Shown: piece after piece, positions 35,154 to 44,137 of the stretch
Layout: every line of letters starts with the position of its first letter
Position numbering within the stretch: position 1 is the first letter of the stretch
Assembly (NCBI RefSeq): GCF_042660675.1
Contig: NZ_JBHSUL010000023.1
Coordinates: forward strand, 47,625 to 111,624
Reading direction: 5' to 3'
DNA from: Marinilactibacillus sp042660675
GTDB lineage: Bacteria > Bacillota > Bacilli > Lactobacillales > Carnobacteriaceae_A
Length of the DNA stretch: 64,000 bases
Notes under the pieces: generated by a model
The model's database searches: none
Told to the model about the DNA's origin: nothing
The model's input: the letters and a program-made list of their open reading frames with translations, nothing else
Translations under genes and position numbers: made by a program

Positions 35154-36443
35154 TTAAAATGCTTTCAAGATTGGGCTTAGAATCCAAGCATATAGTAGCG
35201 CTGCGACAACTGTGTCTACATCTGTTGCTGTAGCGTTGATAAAGCCTAAACTGTTGAAGATAGTGACTAGTAAAGCGGGTAATAACGTGATGAAGAATCC
35301 GTGTGCGATTCCTCCGATGATTGCCCCTCTTCGACCTCCGACTGCATTACCAAATATTCCGGCTGTACCTCCAGCAAAGAAATTGGTCAGCATACCTGGT
35401 AAAATCATTGCTAACCCAAAGACTGGTAAGACGAACATGGCAATAACTGTTCCGATTGTCGTTGTAATAAATCCCAAGATGACGGCATTTGGAGAATAAG
35501 GGAAGAACACCGGACAATCTAGTGCTGGAATGGCATCTGGAACTAATTTCATTGCAATCCCTCTGAATGCTGGTACGATTTCGCCTAGTAATAAACGTAC
35601 ACCTGCTAGTAAAACGTACACCCCAACAACAAACTGAATCGCTTGTATGAATGCAAACATAATATAGTTTTGAGAGCCGGATAATGTAGATGCAAACTCA
35701 TTACCAGCAAAGGCTGCTGTAACAATGTAGAGCGGCACCATAACCACCATTAATGATAGATACGTATCTTGCAAGAATTCAAAAGATCCTGGTAGTTGAA
35801 TATCTTCAATTGATTTTTTATTTTCTCCACGTTCGCCAAAAAGTTTTGCGACGCCCGCTTCAAACAGATAGCCAAATGTACAGAAATGGCCTAACGCAAT
35901 ATCATTTGAACCCGTTACTTTACGAATAATTGGTTGCGCGAGTGCTGGCATCGCTACTGCGAAGACGGCTCCGACAAATCCACCGACTAAAATCAGTGCG
36001 ATTCCTCTAAGTCCTGCAAAGAATCCAAAGACAGTTGTCATCGTAGCCATCCATAGAATAGCTTGACCAGTTAGGAAAATATATTTCCATCTAGTGAAGC
36101 GTGCAATCAAGATGTTGAAGACGAAGATTGCTAAGAAGGTTAAAGCAATGTCTCTTCCGAGTCCTAATTCGTTCATTGCCTGTCCGTTGATGGCTTCTAT
36201 TGAAGGAATAATACCTTGCATACCGAAACCTACAGTGAAGATTTCTCCGAAATACGTTAAACTTCCAACGATAATTCCAGATCCGGCACTAAGCACTTGA
36301 AATCCAAGTAAGGTTTTAAGTGTTCCGGATATGACTTGTCCCATCGATTTCTTTTGCAAGAGCAAGCCAAGCATTGCAATCAACGCAATGGTAATAGAAG
36401 CCTGCGTTAGTATGTTATCTACTATGAAATTTATGACTGACAT
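35154..36443 (-). CDS. PTS IIC component, ascorbate/UlaA-like family
   Basis: This 429-residue protein has about 11 hydrophobic segments and matches the SgaT/UlaA superfamily of PTS IIC transporters (long N-terminal helix LTQASITIALIAMLGLLL, VLSAGSGIIVGSL, then multiple conserved glycine and proline rich loops). It brings in and phosphorylates a sugar with the IIB gene downstream of it in the transcript order. The substrate is unknown; the ascorbate family also covers other sugars. AGGAGG upstream. Confidence 0.85.
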   Translation of the reverse strand: MSVINFIVDNILTQASITIALIAMLGLLLQKKSMGQVISGTLKTLLGFQVLSAGSGIIVGSLTYFGEIFTVGFGMQGIIPSIEAINGQAMNELGLGRDIALTFLAIFVFNILIARFTRWKYIFLTGQAILWMATMTTVFGFFAGLRGIALILVGGFVGAVFAVAMPALAQPIIRKVTGSNDIALGHFCTFGYLFEAGVAKLFGERGENKKSIEDIQLPGSFEFLQDTYLSLMVVMVPLYIVTAAFAGNEFASTLSGSQNYIMFAFIQAIQFVVGVYVLLAGVRLLLGEIVPAFRGIAMKLVPDAIPALDCPVFFPYSPNAVILGFITTTIGTVIAMFVLPVFGLAMILPGMLTNFFAGGTAGIFGNAVGGRRGAIIGGIAHGFFITLLPALLVTIFNSLGFINATATDVDTVVAALLYAWILSPILKAF

Positions 36444-36466
36444 GTTTTTATCCTCCTATACTAATT

Positions 36467-36775
36467 CTAAATAGCTCCTTTAGCTTCTAATACAGGTGTT
36501 AGCTTTTCCTCAATTTCCTGTTTAGATACAATATTTTTAAGATAAACAATAGATGTTTTACCTTCATCAATGTTGAATTTTTCAAATTGTGACTTGAAGT
36601 TCTGTGCTGTGATGATGATATCTGGACTCATAGAAGCGGCACTTGAAATATCCACATGATCTAATTTCGCTTTTACACCTTTAGCGTTCAATACATCTTC
36701 TGCTGACATTTGTGCGGCAAAGCTACTTCCTAGACCTGCTCCACATACGAATAAAATTGTTAGTTGTTTACCCAT
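36467..36775 (-). CDS. PTS IIB component
   Basis: This 102-residue protein starts with LTILFVCGAGLGSSFAAQMS, where Cys11 is the phosphorylated cysteine of a PTS IIB domain in a P-loop. It accepts phosphate from IIA and passes it to the sugar in the neighbouring IIC. It is full length for a stand-alone IIB. Located 2 bases after the regulator stop and 23 bases before IIC. Confidence 0.9.
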   Translation of the reverse strand: MGKQLTILFVCGAGLGSSFAAQMSAEDVLNAKGVKAKLDHVDISSAASMSPDIIITAQNFKSQFEKFNIDEGKTSIVYLKNIVSKQEIEEKLTPVLEAKGAI

Positions 36776-36777
36776 TT

Positions 36778-38883
36778 TTATCTCCCCGTTTCCGTTGTTT
36801 TTGAATTTTCACTATATAAAATATCTTTAAATGTTTCGACATCGTTGCACTGAACCATTTCTTCGATTTTTTCTTTATCATTAATCAAATCAACAAGGTT
36901 TTTCATAATGTTCAAATGTGAGTAGGCATCTACGGCTGCAAGACAAAAGATGATTTTCACTGGATCGTTGTCTTCGTTACCGAATACAATAGGTTCCTTT
37001 AAAGTCGCAACACTTACGCCTAACTTATTGACGCCGTCTTCTGGTCTAGCATGCGCTAATGCAATATGTTCTCCAATTACGATGTAAGGGCCGTACTCTT
37101 CTACAGATTGAATCATAGCGTTTACATATCTTTCTTCGATGATGTCTTTATCAAGCAGAGGGACTGAAACTTTTCTTATAGCATCACTCCAGTCTTCTGC
37201 TTGCTCGGAAAGTAAAATATCTTTGTCTTCCAAAATATCTTTAAGCATAGGCTGAATCTCCTTTTTATTAATTTTTAATTGATGTGTGTCAAACAATGCT
37301 TCCAAAGATTGGTAGATGTTCTTGGAAACTTTTCCACCGCTGTTATTGATGATTTCAATAAACGAATGAAATAAATCTGTTGCATCTGTGGACTGGTTCG
37401 TTAGCCTTTTGAATTGCTGATGATACTTCAAGAATCGTTCAATCGTCTGTTGATCTTCTTCTTTAATAATTGGATCAAGTACGAGTAAAGGTTTTCGATC
37501 ATAATCAAGTGGTAAAGTAGAAAACACCACATCTACATCCAATTTCTCAATCAAGTCAATTTCTCTTGAACTGAGTACACCGACAATATCGATATTGAAT
37601 TGTTCTTTAAGATTCTCAGATAGTAGCTTTCCTGTGACCATTCCGTGATTACAGACGATGACGGCTTTGTACGTATATTTCAAGTCCCGTTTGATCGCAC
37701 TCACTGATGTAGAAAAATGAATGGTTAAAAAAGCAATTTCATCTTCTGTCAGTGTTTCACCTGTAAGTTGTTCAATGTTCGGTGCAAATGCATGGATGGC
37801 TAGATAAACTTCCTGGTAGTAACTATGAATCGTGTCTTTAAGCGGATTGACGATCTGGATATGATTCTTCACTCGATTGATCAATCCAAGGATATGTTTG
37901 TACAGTCCTTCGTGTAGCGATTCTTCTTCACGAGTAAATGGAATGTGCGTCGTTCTTTCAACGTGCCGAATGAGTTGGATAGATAATAGCTGTGCTTGAA
38001 CCCATTCGATCGATTCTGTCGTATTTTCTGAAGTAAACGATTCTAGCATGAAACGAATATATTGTATTTCAGGTTCTGGTGGATGAACATTCAACGCTTC
38101 ACAAAGCTTATCTGTATACGCCTTCATTTTCGAACAGCGCTTATTGCCTGTTTCTGCTGAAGAACCAACTACGACTTTTTTGGTACAATATCGGCTAATC
38201 CATACAGCTGTAAATAAGATCATCTGATCACGATACGTACTTTCTTCTGTGGACGATATGGTCTGGTCATATACCTGATCCAGCGTTTTGAATATTTCCA
38301 TTGCTATATACCGATTCAGTATTTTCTTCATGACCGTTTCTGTTTTCTTTTCGACCGTTGTAGATGTCGAGCCAACATACTTATTGATGACGTCATAAAT
38401 CATTGTTCTAACGGAACGCTCGGTACCTTGTATTAAAACACCTTGCTTGATCGTACTTACAACGTCAATATCATATTTCCTCAGGATCTGTCTAACTCTT
38501 CTCATATCTTCGTCCATCGTACTTTTGGATATTTGATAATCCAACTCTTTCTGGTAACAAAATACTGGCATTTCTGATAATGAAAATGCGAGGATAAGAT
38601 CAACGATTCTTTCATCTCTCGATAGATAATCTTCTGCATCTCCATGATCGTTGAGTACTTGTAACTGGATCTTTTCTTCTTCAGTAAGGTTCAGAACAAA
38701 CCCTTTTCCTCTAACGTTTTGAATTCTAGAAATTCCTTCGTCTTCGAGAAAACGGTTGATTTCACTGATCTCACTTCTAATGGTTCTTGGACTAACATTG
38801 AATTCCACTTGCAGCGTTTCTATAGATAAAGGTAGGTCTGCATTCACTAACCTGCTTAATGTTTTTAAAGTTCGATCCTTCAA
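36778..38883 (-). CDS. PRD-type transcription antiterminator/activator with IIB- and IIA-like domains
   Basis: This protein of about 701 residues has an N-terminal HTH (SVNADLPLSIETLQVEFNVSPRTIRSEI type), two PRD domains in the middle (roughly residues 150-365), a IIB-like domain (VIVCNHGMVTGKLL near residue 395) and a C-terminal IIA domain (GEHIALAHARPEDG near residue 610, with its phosphorylatable histidine). It is phosphorylated by the PTS to switch activity and should control this operon. The TTG at 38883 has AAGGAG 10 bases upstream. It is the first gene of the operon; no separate IIA gene exists nearby, so its IIA domain may also serve the transporter. Confidence 0.88.
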   Translation of the reverse strand: MKDRTLKTLSRLVNADLPLSIETLQVEFNVSPRTIRSEISEINRFLEDEGISRIQNVRGKGFVLNLTEEEKIQLQVLNDHGDAEDYLSRDERIVDLILAFSLSEMPVFCYQKELDYQISKSTMDEDMRRVRQILRKYDIDVVSTIKQGVLIQGTERSVRTMIYDVINKYVGSTSTTVEKKTETVMKKILNRYIAMEIFKTLDQVYDQTISSTEESTYRDQMILFTAVWISRYCTKKVVVGSSAETGNKRCSKMKAYTDKLCEALNVHPPEPEIQYIRFMLESFTSENTTESIEWVQAQLLSIQLIRHVERTTHIPFTREEESLHEGLYKHILGLINRVKNHIQIVNPLKDTIHSYYQEVYLAIHAFAPNIEQLTGETLTEDEIAFLTIHFSTSVSAIKRDLKYTYKAVIVCNHGMVTGKLLSENLKEQFNIDIVGVLSSREIDLIEKLDVDVVFSTLPLDYDRKPLLVLDPIIKEEDQQTIERFLKYHQQFKRLTNQSTDATDLFHSFIEIINNSGGKVSKNIYQSLEALFDTHQLKINKKEIQPMLKDILEDKDILLSEQAEDWSDAIRKVSVPLLDKDIIEERYVNAMIQSVEEYGPYIVIGEHIALAHARPEDGVNKLGVSVATLKEPIVFGNEDNDPVKIIFCLAAVDAYSHLNIMKNLVDLINDKEKIEEMVQCNDVETFKDILYSENSKTTETGR

Positions 38884-38941
38884 CTTATAACAACTCCTTA
38901 TCTGACTATAGTATAAAATGTACTTAAAGATAATATCAGTA

Positions 38942-38983
38942 GAGATTGTTGCAATCTCAAATGGCAAAATTGTAAGCGCTACA
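38942..38983 (-). promoter_or_regulatory. Palindrome and cre-like site upstream of the PTS operon regulator
   Basis: GAGATTG-TTG-CAATCTC (38942-38958) is a perfect 7-base inverted repeat with a 3-base centre. TGTAAGCGCTACA (38971-38983) differs from the catabolite-repression (cre) consensus TGTAANCGNTTACA by one missing T. They lie 58 and 87 bases before the TTG start. A TATACT -10 sits nearer the gene. Carbon-catabolite control by CcpA would fit a sugar operon. Confidence 0.55.
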
Positions 38984-39110
38984 TATAATGTTTCTATCAT
39001 AACTTATTTTTCTTTATTATTAAATCTAATATACTTTAACCAATTTAGCTATCGAATCCTCTTTCACAAAATAGTATAGTTGGTGTAGTAAGTATTTCAG
39101 GAGGTTACTG

Positions 39111-39617
39111 ATGTCCAAACTTATCATTATCAGAGGAAATTCTGGAAGCGGGAAATCTACTACGGCTCTAGAACTTCAAACTTATCTTGGCGCTAATACG
39201 ATGCTCCTATCTCAAGATGTTATCCGAAGAGAAATCATGCGTACTTCTGACGGCCCCGATACTTTAATCATTCCATTGATTATCGAAATGGTTCGTTACG
39301 GTCAGAAGGTTTGTCCTTACATTATTGTCGAAGGCATTTTCAAGAAAGAATGGTACGCGAGTATGTTTGAAGCGCTGATTGAGCTCTGTGATCACGATTA
39401 CTTAATGTATTATTTTGACTTGAGTTTTGAAGAAACCTTGAAAAGGCACCGAACCAGAGATAAGTTCAATGATTTTGGCGAAGCAGCTATGCGTAGTTGG
39501 TGGAACGAACAGGACTATTTAGGGTATCCAAATGAATCTCATTTCACAGAAGGTCATACGCTTTTAGATATCATGACGCGTATTCAATTAGACATAACCA
39601 ACAAAAATCTATACTAA
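39111..39617 (+). CDS. P-loop kinase-like protein, AAA-type ATP-binding
   Basis: This 168-residue protein has Walker A in IIIRGNSGSGKSTTALEL and resembles small nucleoside/uridine-kinase-like or chloramphenicol-phosphotransferase-like proteins. FEETLKRHRTRDKFNDFG near residue 105 is a basic lid. It is divergently oriented to the PTS regulator, so may not belong to that operon. The substrate is unknown. AGGAGG upstream, terminator downstream. Confidence 0.75.
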   Translation: MSKLIIIRGNSGSGKSTTALELQTYLGANTMLLSQDVIRREIMRTSDGPDTLIIPLIIEMVRYGQKVCPYIIVEGIFKKEWYASMFEALIELCDHDYLMYYFDLSFEETLKRHRTRDKFNDFGEAAMRSWWNEQDYLGYPNESHFTEGHTLLDIMTRIQLDITNKNLY

Positions 39618-39648
39618 AAAACGCACTGATTCATGATCAGCGCGTTTT
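39618..39648 (+). terminator. Terminator of the P-loop kinase gene
   Basis: AACGCaCTGAT pairs with ATCAGcGCGTT around a TCATG loop, followed by TTC. A terminator-like hairpin. Confidence 0.6.
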
Positions 39649-39668
39649 CATTTCTATTCAGTTAGTTT

Positions 39669-40337
39669 TTACATATCTACGATTTTTCTTAAGGTTCTTC
39701 TGATTTCTTTTCCATGCAAGATAATCACAGACCAGAACATCATCGTGCTGATCATAAACGAAATCAAGCTCGGTAAGGGCTGAGTCGTCCAGCCTAGCAA
39801 AAGAAAAATCAGTGGAATAAATCCTAGTAAAGCAGCTGCTTGAAGATACAAAACGTATTCTTCCGTATCAAGGCGTACCATTTGGATTGCGAGAAACATA
39901 GCAACGAGCGCAAATATACAAATGATTGGAATAGAATACGTAATGGACCAGCCAGACCATTCATTGATAAAGTCAAAATACAAACTAATCCCAGATAAAA
40001 GTAGGATCAGATATAAAATTCCCTTCGTAATATTTCGGCGTTTGCGGATAATAATCAAAACCACCATCCACATACTCATAATCCCAAAAATAATATAATC
40101 CAATCCAAAAAATTCAAAAGACCAAAGCCATTGAACCAAGAAGTAGATTACAACAGCAACCACTGATATCAGCGTCAACAACTCCGTTACGCGGGCTCTA
40201 TTAAACCTTAAAGGAATGGCCGGAAACGGATCAGATGCCACTTCTGCTTGTTCAAGTTCCATGATCTGCTGCCCACAAAGCGGGCACTTTAACCATTCAC
40301 CTTTTACCATCGCCTGGCAATGAGGACATTGATTCAT
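39669..40337 (-). CDS. Zinc-ribbon membrane protein (DUF6320-like)
   Basis: This 222-residue protein starts with a zinc ribbon CPHC-x13-CPLC (residues 4-22) and then about five to six membrane helices between residues 50 and 205. It is the last of three overlapping genes with a condensation-type acyltransferase and an esterase. I recall DUF6320-type proteins in such sets but the function is unknown. Its ATG overlaps the acyltransferase 3' end by 41 bases, with GGAGGAG upstream. Confidence 0.7.
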   Translation of the reverse strand: MNQCPHCQAMVKGEWLKCPLCGQQIMELEQAEVASDPFPAIPLRFNRARVTELLTLISVVAVVIYFLVQWLWSFEFFGLDYIIFGIMSMWMVVLIIIRKRRNITKGILYLILLLSGISLYFDFINEWSGWSITYSIPIICIFALVAMFLAIQMVRLDTEEYVLYLQAAALLGFIPLIFLLLGWTTQPLPSLISFMISTMMFWSVIILHGKEIRRTLRKIVDM

Positions 40338-41733
40338 CCGTTTTCTCCTCCAGTTCTTCCTTGGTGACTTTATTAGCTGTAACCGTCACGGGAATCTGTT
40401 CTTGACTCAGTAACTCCACGAAGCGCTTTTGGATATTTGTATCCACAAAAGGCGTTGTAAAACTAACCGTTAGACTATTTTCATGACTGATCATACAAAA
40501 CTGCGGTCGAATCGCGGATGTATGGAAATAGACAGAACGAACATAAGGCCTGACTTGCTCTGGAAACTCTACTCTACCCAGATTAGACATGGCAACCGTC
40601 ACTTTACGATTATGAACTTTGTTAATCATTTTTAATATAAAGTCTTTGAGTGGCCTAGGCTGTATTCGGATAAAGGGGTTCAATTCAAATGAAATGAACC
40701 GATTCAGTCTCTCTTCTAGATATTCTGGACCTGTTTGTGCTTTTAGCTGCTCGGATAGGGTTGTACAGAGCTTTTGAAAATCTGGTCGCTCTTTGTTTTC
40801 AATCACCGTTTTCAATTTTACCGTAGTAAAAAAGTTTCTAGCCGAGGAGGACGGAAAATACTGTCTTAGATTGACAGGTACCGAAACCGCAATGGCAGAA
40901 GGCTTAGCCTCTTTATCTTTTGTTTGCTCAACGGCTAAAAGATAGAGGGCAGTCAAATAAACGGTCAGCGATACATTAAACGACTTGGCTAGTTTCAGAG
41001 TCTGATACAAAGGAAGATTTAATTCGATGACTCTCATTCGATTATCGGGTGTCTTTTGACCTTTAATTCGGTAAATCGCTTTTTGGTCATCTTCTTGATT
41101 TCTTACATCAGGCGCATCCATCATCGCTGAGGGTAGAGGAGGTTTATTTGCAGGCATATCTGACTCTCTTTCCAGATAAATCTTTTCCAGAGCAGATAAA
41201 GCCGCTTTCTTAAAGTTCTTCTGACGACTTTTTCTAAAGTATTTAGCAAAACTGTCTTCTCTTTGGTCAGCCACTCGTGCTTGTTCTTTTTGGTTTTCTT
41301 CGCCGTGAGCATCTAAATACATTAAAGCCACATACTTGGAAATCAGATCTTCAAAGAACCACTGCGCGCCTGTGCCATCAGACAATGCATGAAACACTTC
41401 CAGGTGGATACGATCATTATGATAAAGTACTCGGAACAGCAATTCTTTTTTGTCGAAATGATAAATCGGTGCACAGGGTGGTTTGGTTTCTGGTCTAGCG
41501 ACCGGTCTCAAATTACTTTCTTCCAAATAATACCAGAATAATCCTCTTCTAAGCACACTTCGGTATAATGCGTACTGCTTGTAAACAGCATCTAACGCAC
41601 GCTGTAAAATTCTCGGATTGATTGTCCCTTCTAATTCAGCACTCAGCCGAAACACTTTCGTATCCACATCATTTTTTGCTGCCAGAAAAATATTGGATGC
41701 ATTATCCAGTCTAACCCAATTCCTTCTCTCCAA
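40297..41733 (-). CDS. Condensation-domain-like acyltransferase (alcohol acetyltransferase-like)
   Basis: This 478-residue protein has the HALSDG motif at residues 115-120, corresponding to the HxxxDG active site of condensation, wax-ester and alcohol acyltransferase enzymes. A second conserved block VSVPVNLRQYFPS is near residue 275, and MSNLGRVE near residue 390. It would transfer an acyl group to an alcohol or amine; there is no carrier-protein gene here. The start is TTG with GAGGAG upstream. It overlaps the zinc-ribbon gene at its end and lies 33 bases after the esterase gene. Confidence 0.8.
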   Translation of the reverse strand: MERRNWVRLDNASNIFLAAKNDVDTKVFRLSAELEGTINPRILQRALDAVYKQYALYRSVLRRGLFWYYLEESNLRPVARPETKPPCAPIYHFDKKELLFRVLYHNDRIHLEVFHALSDGTGAQWFFEDLISKYVALMYLDAHGEENQKEQARVADQREDSFAKYFRKSRQKNFKKAALSALEKIYLERESDMPANKPPLPSAMMDAPDVRNQEDDQKAIYRIKGQKTPDNRMRVIELNLPLYQTLKLAKSFNVSLTVYLTALYLLAVEQTKDKEAKPSAIAVSVPVNLRQYFPSSSARNFFTTVKLKTVIENKERPDFQKLCTTLSEQLKAQTGPEYLEERLNRFISFELNPFIRIQPRPLKDFILKMINKVHNRKVTVAMSNLGRVEFPEQVRPYVRSVYFHTSAIRPQFCMISHENSLTVSFTTPFVDTNIQKRFVELLSQEQIPVTVTANKVTKEELEEKTDESMSSLPGDGKR

Positions 41734-41765
41734 ATCGTATCTCCTCTCTAGTGCGACGTCATATT

Positions 41766-42689
41766 TTAATTTCTAGTCAGAAAATCATTCATAATGCGAT
41801 AAGACTCATCTAACGGCGTTGCAAATTTTGGATACGTAATAAATCCATGAACGGCATTTTCTACTCGGTGAAGCCGGACTTTGTTGCCATTTTTAAATAA
41901 AGCACTCGCGTAAGCTTCGCCTTCATCACAAAGCGGATCATACTCAGCAGTAATCACCAATGTTTCTGGTTGGTTCGATAGATCTTCAGCCATTAGAGGC
42001 GCAACTTTATAATTTTTGCGCTCTGCTTCGTCAGGAACGTATAGCTTCATGTAACTCTGAATTTTCTCAATCGTTAATCCATAATCGTGTCCATTACGTC
42101 TAATTGAGTCAAACGGAGACTCTTCAGAATGATCCCAATAGGTGACCGGGTAGAGTAAAATCTGTTTATAAGGCTGTGTCAGACCTTTTTCTCTTAATAA
42201 GATACTGACGACAGCCGCCAAGTTTCCTCCCGCAGAATCCCCCATAATAATCCATTTAGAGGTATCTTCTGGACCAGTGAATTCTAACTGTTCAAGTAAA
42301 ATTTCAGCCACGCGAAAACAATCTTCAAGACCAGCTGGATAAGGATATTCAGGTGCTAATCTATAGTCTACTGAGTACACTACCCTTCCTAGCGCATCCG
42401 CAAGATTCATGCAGGCTCTCGTATAGGAATCGATATCGCCTATGACCCAACCGCCGCCGTGAATATATAAAACTGGTTCTTCGTGTTTTTTCTTTTTAGG
42501 CATAAAAACTCGGACATCAATTTTATGCGAACGGTCTTCAGAATAAATTTGTTCATTTAATATCCGATAAGATCTTTTAGGCTTAGCGTAAAAGATCTGC
42601 TGAAATTTTCTGATTGACTGATAATCTTCCTGGATATCAATTTTTGGAGAAGACATCAGTTTTAAAATAAATTTGAAGAACGGATTCAT
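41766..42689 (-). CDS. HSL-type alpha/beta hydrolase (esterase/lipase)
   Basis: This 307-residue enzyme has the hormone-sensitive-lipase motif YIHGGGWVIGD near residue 75, nucleophile in GDSAGGNLAAV near residue 150, acid in AEYDPLCDEG near residue 248, and HGFITYP histidine near residue 285. It hydrolyses an acyl ester. It is the first gene of the set, ahead of the acyltransferase, which suggests acyl ester turnover. Confidence 0.88.
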   Translation of the reverse strand: MNPFFKFILKLMSSPKIDIQEDYQSIRKFQQIFYAKPKRSYRILNEQIYSEDRSHKIDVRVFMPKKKKHEEPVLYIHGGGWVIGDIDSYTRACMNLADALGRVVYSVDYRLAPEYPYPAGLEDCFRVAEILLEQLEFTGPEDTSKWIIMGDSAGGNLAAVVSILLREKGLTQPYKQILLYPVTYWDHSEESPFDSIRRNGHDYGLTIEKIQSYMKLYVPDEAERKNYKVAPLMAEDLSNQPETLVITAEYDPLCDEGEAYASALFKNGNKVRLHRVENAVHGFITYPKFATPLDESYRIMNDFLTRN

Positions 42690-42831
42690 AATTTGACCTC
42701 ATTATCTTTAACTTTTCTATAGTCTATCACGAAAACCTTTCACAGACATTAAAACAGTCTATTCCTCATCTAGATTTTGTGTATAGATATGGTAAACTTG
42801 TTCACATTAAAGACTGAAAGGACTGGTATAA

Positions 42832-43323
42832 TTGAAGACTGCTAAAGAATGGATACAAGAATTGAATCTAGCAGCTCACCCTGAAGGAGGCTACTTTGTT
42901 CAAACAGACATCAGCGCTCAACGATACCTTAATAATAAAAAAGATTTATCCCTTTATACGAATATTTTCTTTTTACTTACAAAAGAAAGTGCTTCTCATT
43001 TCCATCAACTGACGTCAGATGAGCTGTGGTTTTTCCATGCTGGATCTCCTTTGACTATCCATTCTCTGAATCCAGATGGATCCTATAATCAAAATAAAAT
43101 TGGACTGAATTTGTCTCAAGGGGAATCTCCCCAGTATACTGTCCCAGCTGGAACCATTTTTGGATCCACTGTTGAAGATGGATACGCTCTAGTCAGCTGT
43201 ACCGTCGTTCCCGGTTTTGATTTCTCAGATTTCAAATTATTTACTCAAGCTGAATTGCTAAAAGAGTATCCCGAACACAAAGATATCATCACTAAATTAG
43301 CATATGAAACGCTTCCTAAATGA
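42832..43323 (+). CDS. Cupin-domain protein (DUF985)
   Basis: This 163-residue protein has the DUF985 cupin: LAAHPEGGYFVQTD near residue 15, SASHFHQLTSDELWFFHAG near residue 55 and YTVPAGTIFGSTV near residue 105. The metal-binding histidines and glutamate of a cupin are visible. The function of this family is unknown. Start is TTG with AAGG upstream. It is a single gene. Confidence 0.82.
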   Translation: MKTAKEWIQELNLAAHPEGGYFVQTDISAQRYLNNKKDLSLYTNIFFLLTKESASHFHQLTSDELWFFHAGSPLTIHSLNPDGSYNQNKIGLNLSQGESPQYTVPAGTIFGSTVEDGYALVSCTVVPGFDFSDFKLFTQAELLKEYPEHKDIITKLAYETLPK

Positions 43324-43403
43324 GATATTCCCTTATTTTGAAAGGACCTCTTTGAAAGCTTGTCCCTTTAGCAAAATTGTCTTTTTTTCTCCTTAAATTT
43401 CAT

Positions 43404-43431
43404 TTGACTTGGCTTGACGCTACTGTATAAT
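43404..43431 (+). promoter_or_regulatory. Promoter of the acetate-transporter gene
   Basis: TTGACT (43404-43409), a 16-base spacer and TATAAT (43426-43431) with CTG before it. The gene starts at 43479. Confidence 0.75.
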
Positions 43432-43478
43432 TGAAATCGCGTGACTAACCACGACAAGACCTAAAAGGAGAACAAAAA

Positions 43479-44078
43479 ATGAGTAATAGTAATTTAGAAG
43501 GCAAGCACATGTCTTTTAGTGAAATAACTGCTAATCCTGCACCACTTGGACTGCTTGGATTCGGAATGACAACGGTATTACTGAACATTCATAATGCTGG
43601 ATTCTTTCCAATCAATCCAATGATTATTGCAATGGGTATTTTCTATGGAGGATTCGCACAAATCGTTGCTGGTATCATGGAATTTAAAAAGAACAATACA
43701 TTTGGTACAACTGCTTTCACATCATACGGATTTTTCTGGCTATCATTTGCAGCATTGAACTTATTACCAATGCTAGGATTGGGTGAACCAACTTCATCAG
43801 AAGCTATGGGGGCTTACTTATTCATGTGGGGACTATTTACTTTAGTCATGTTTATCGGAACCCTTAGAATCAGTCGTGCCTTACAAGTTGTTTTCGGTTC
43901 ATTAGCGTTATTATTCTTTTTACTAGCTATCGGAAACTTTACTGGTTCAGCAATGATCATGACAATTGCTGGTTATGAAGGCATCATCTGTGGTTTCTCA
44001 GCAATTTATGCTGGTTTAGCTCAAGTCATCAATGAATTATATAAGAAAAACCTTATGCCTTTAGGTGAAGTAAACTAA
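43479..44078 (+). CDS. Acetate uptake transporter (GPR1/FUN34/YaaH family)
   Basis: This 199-residue protein has six membrane helices and the family signature NPAPLGLLGFGMTT near residues 19-32, with AGFF and GIFYGGFAQIVAGIMEF close after. Such SatP/YaaH proteins carry acetate or succinate. It is a single gene with a strong promoter and a strong terminator. Confidence 0.92.
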   Translation: MSNSNLEGKHMSFSEITANPAPLGLLGFGMTTVLLNIHNAGFFPINPMIIAMGIFYGGFAQIVAGIMEFKKNNTFGTTAFTSYGFFWLSFAALNLLPMLGLGEPTSSEAMGAYLFMWGLFTLVMFIGTLRISRALQVVFGSLALLFFLLAIGNFTGSAMIMTIAGYEGIICGFSAIYAGLAQVINELYKKNLMPLGEVN

Positions 44079-44100
44079 AACCGATTCAATGAATCAAACA

Positions 44101-44137
44101 GAAATACCATCCAATCAACATTGGATGGTATTTTTTA
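44101..44137. terminator. Terminator between the acetate transporter and dehydrogenase genes
   Basis: A 13-base stem (44102-44114 with 44121-44133) is followed by TTTTTATT. It also reaches the 3' end of the convergent dehydrogenase gene. Confidence 0.85.

Noticed and set aside
38884..39000. N-terminal extension of the PRD regulator to 39000
   Set aside because: The extra 39 residues fall on the cre-like site, the palindrome and the promoter, and do not resemble an HTH domain. The TTG at 38883 has a good binding site.
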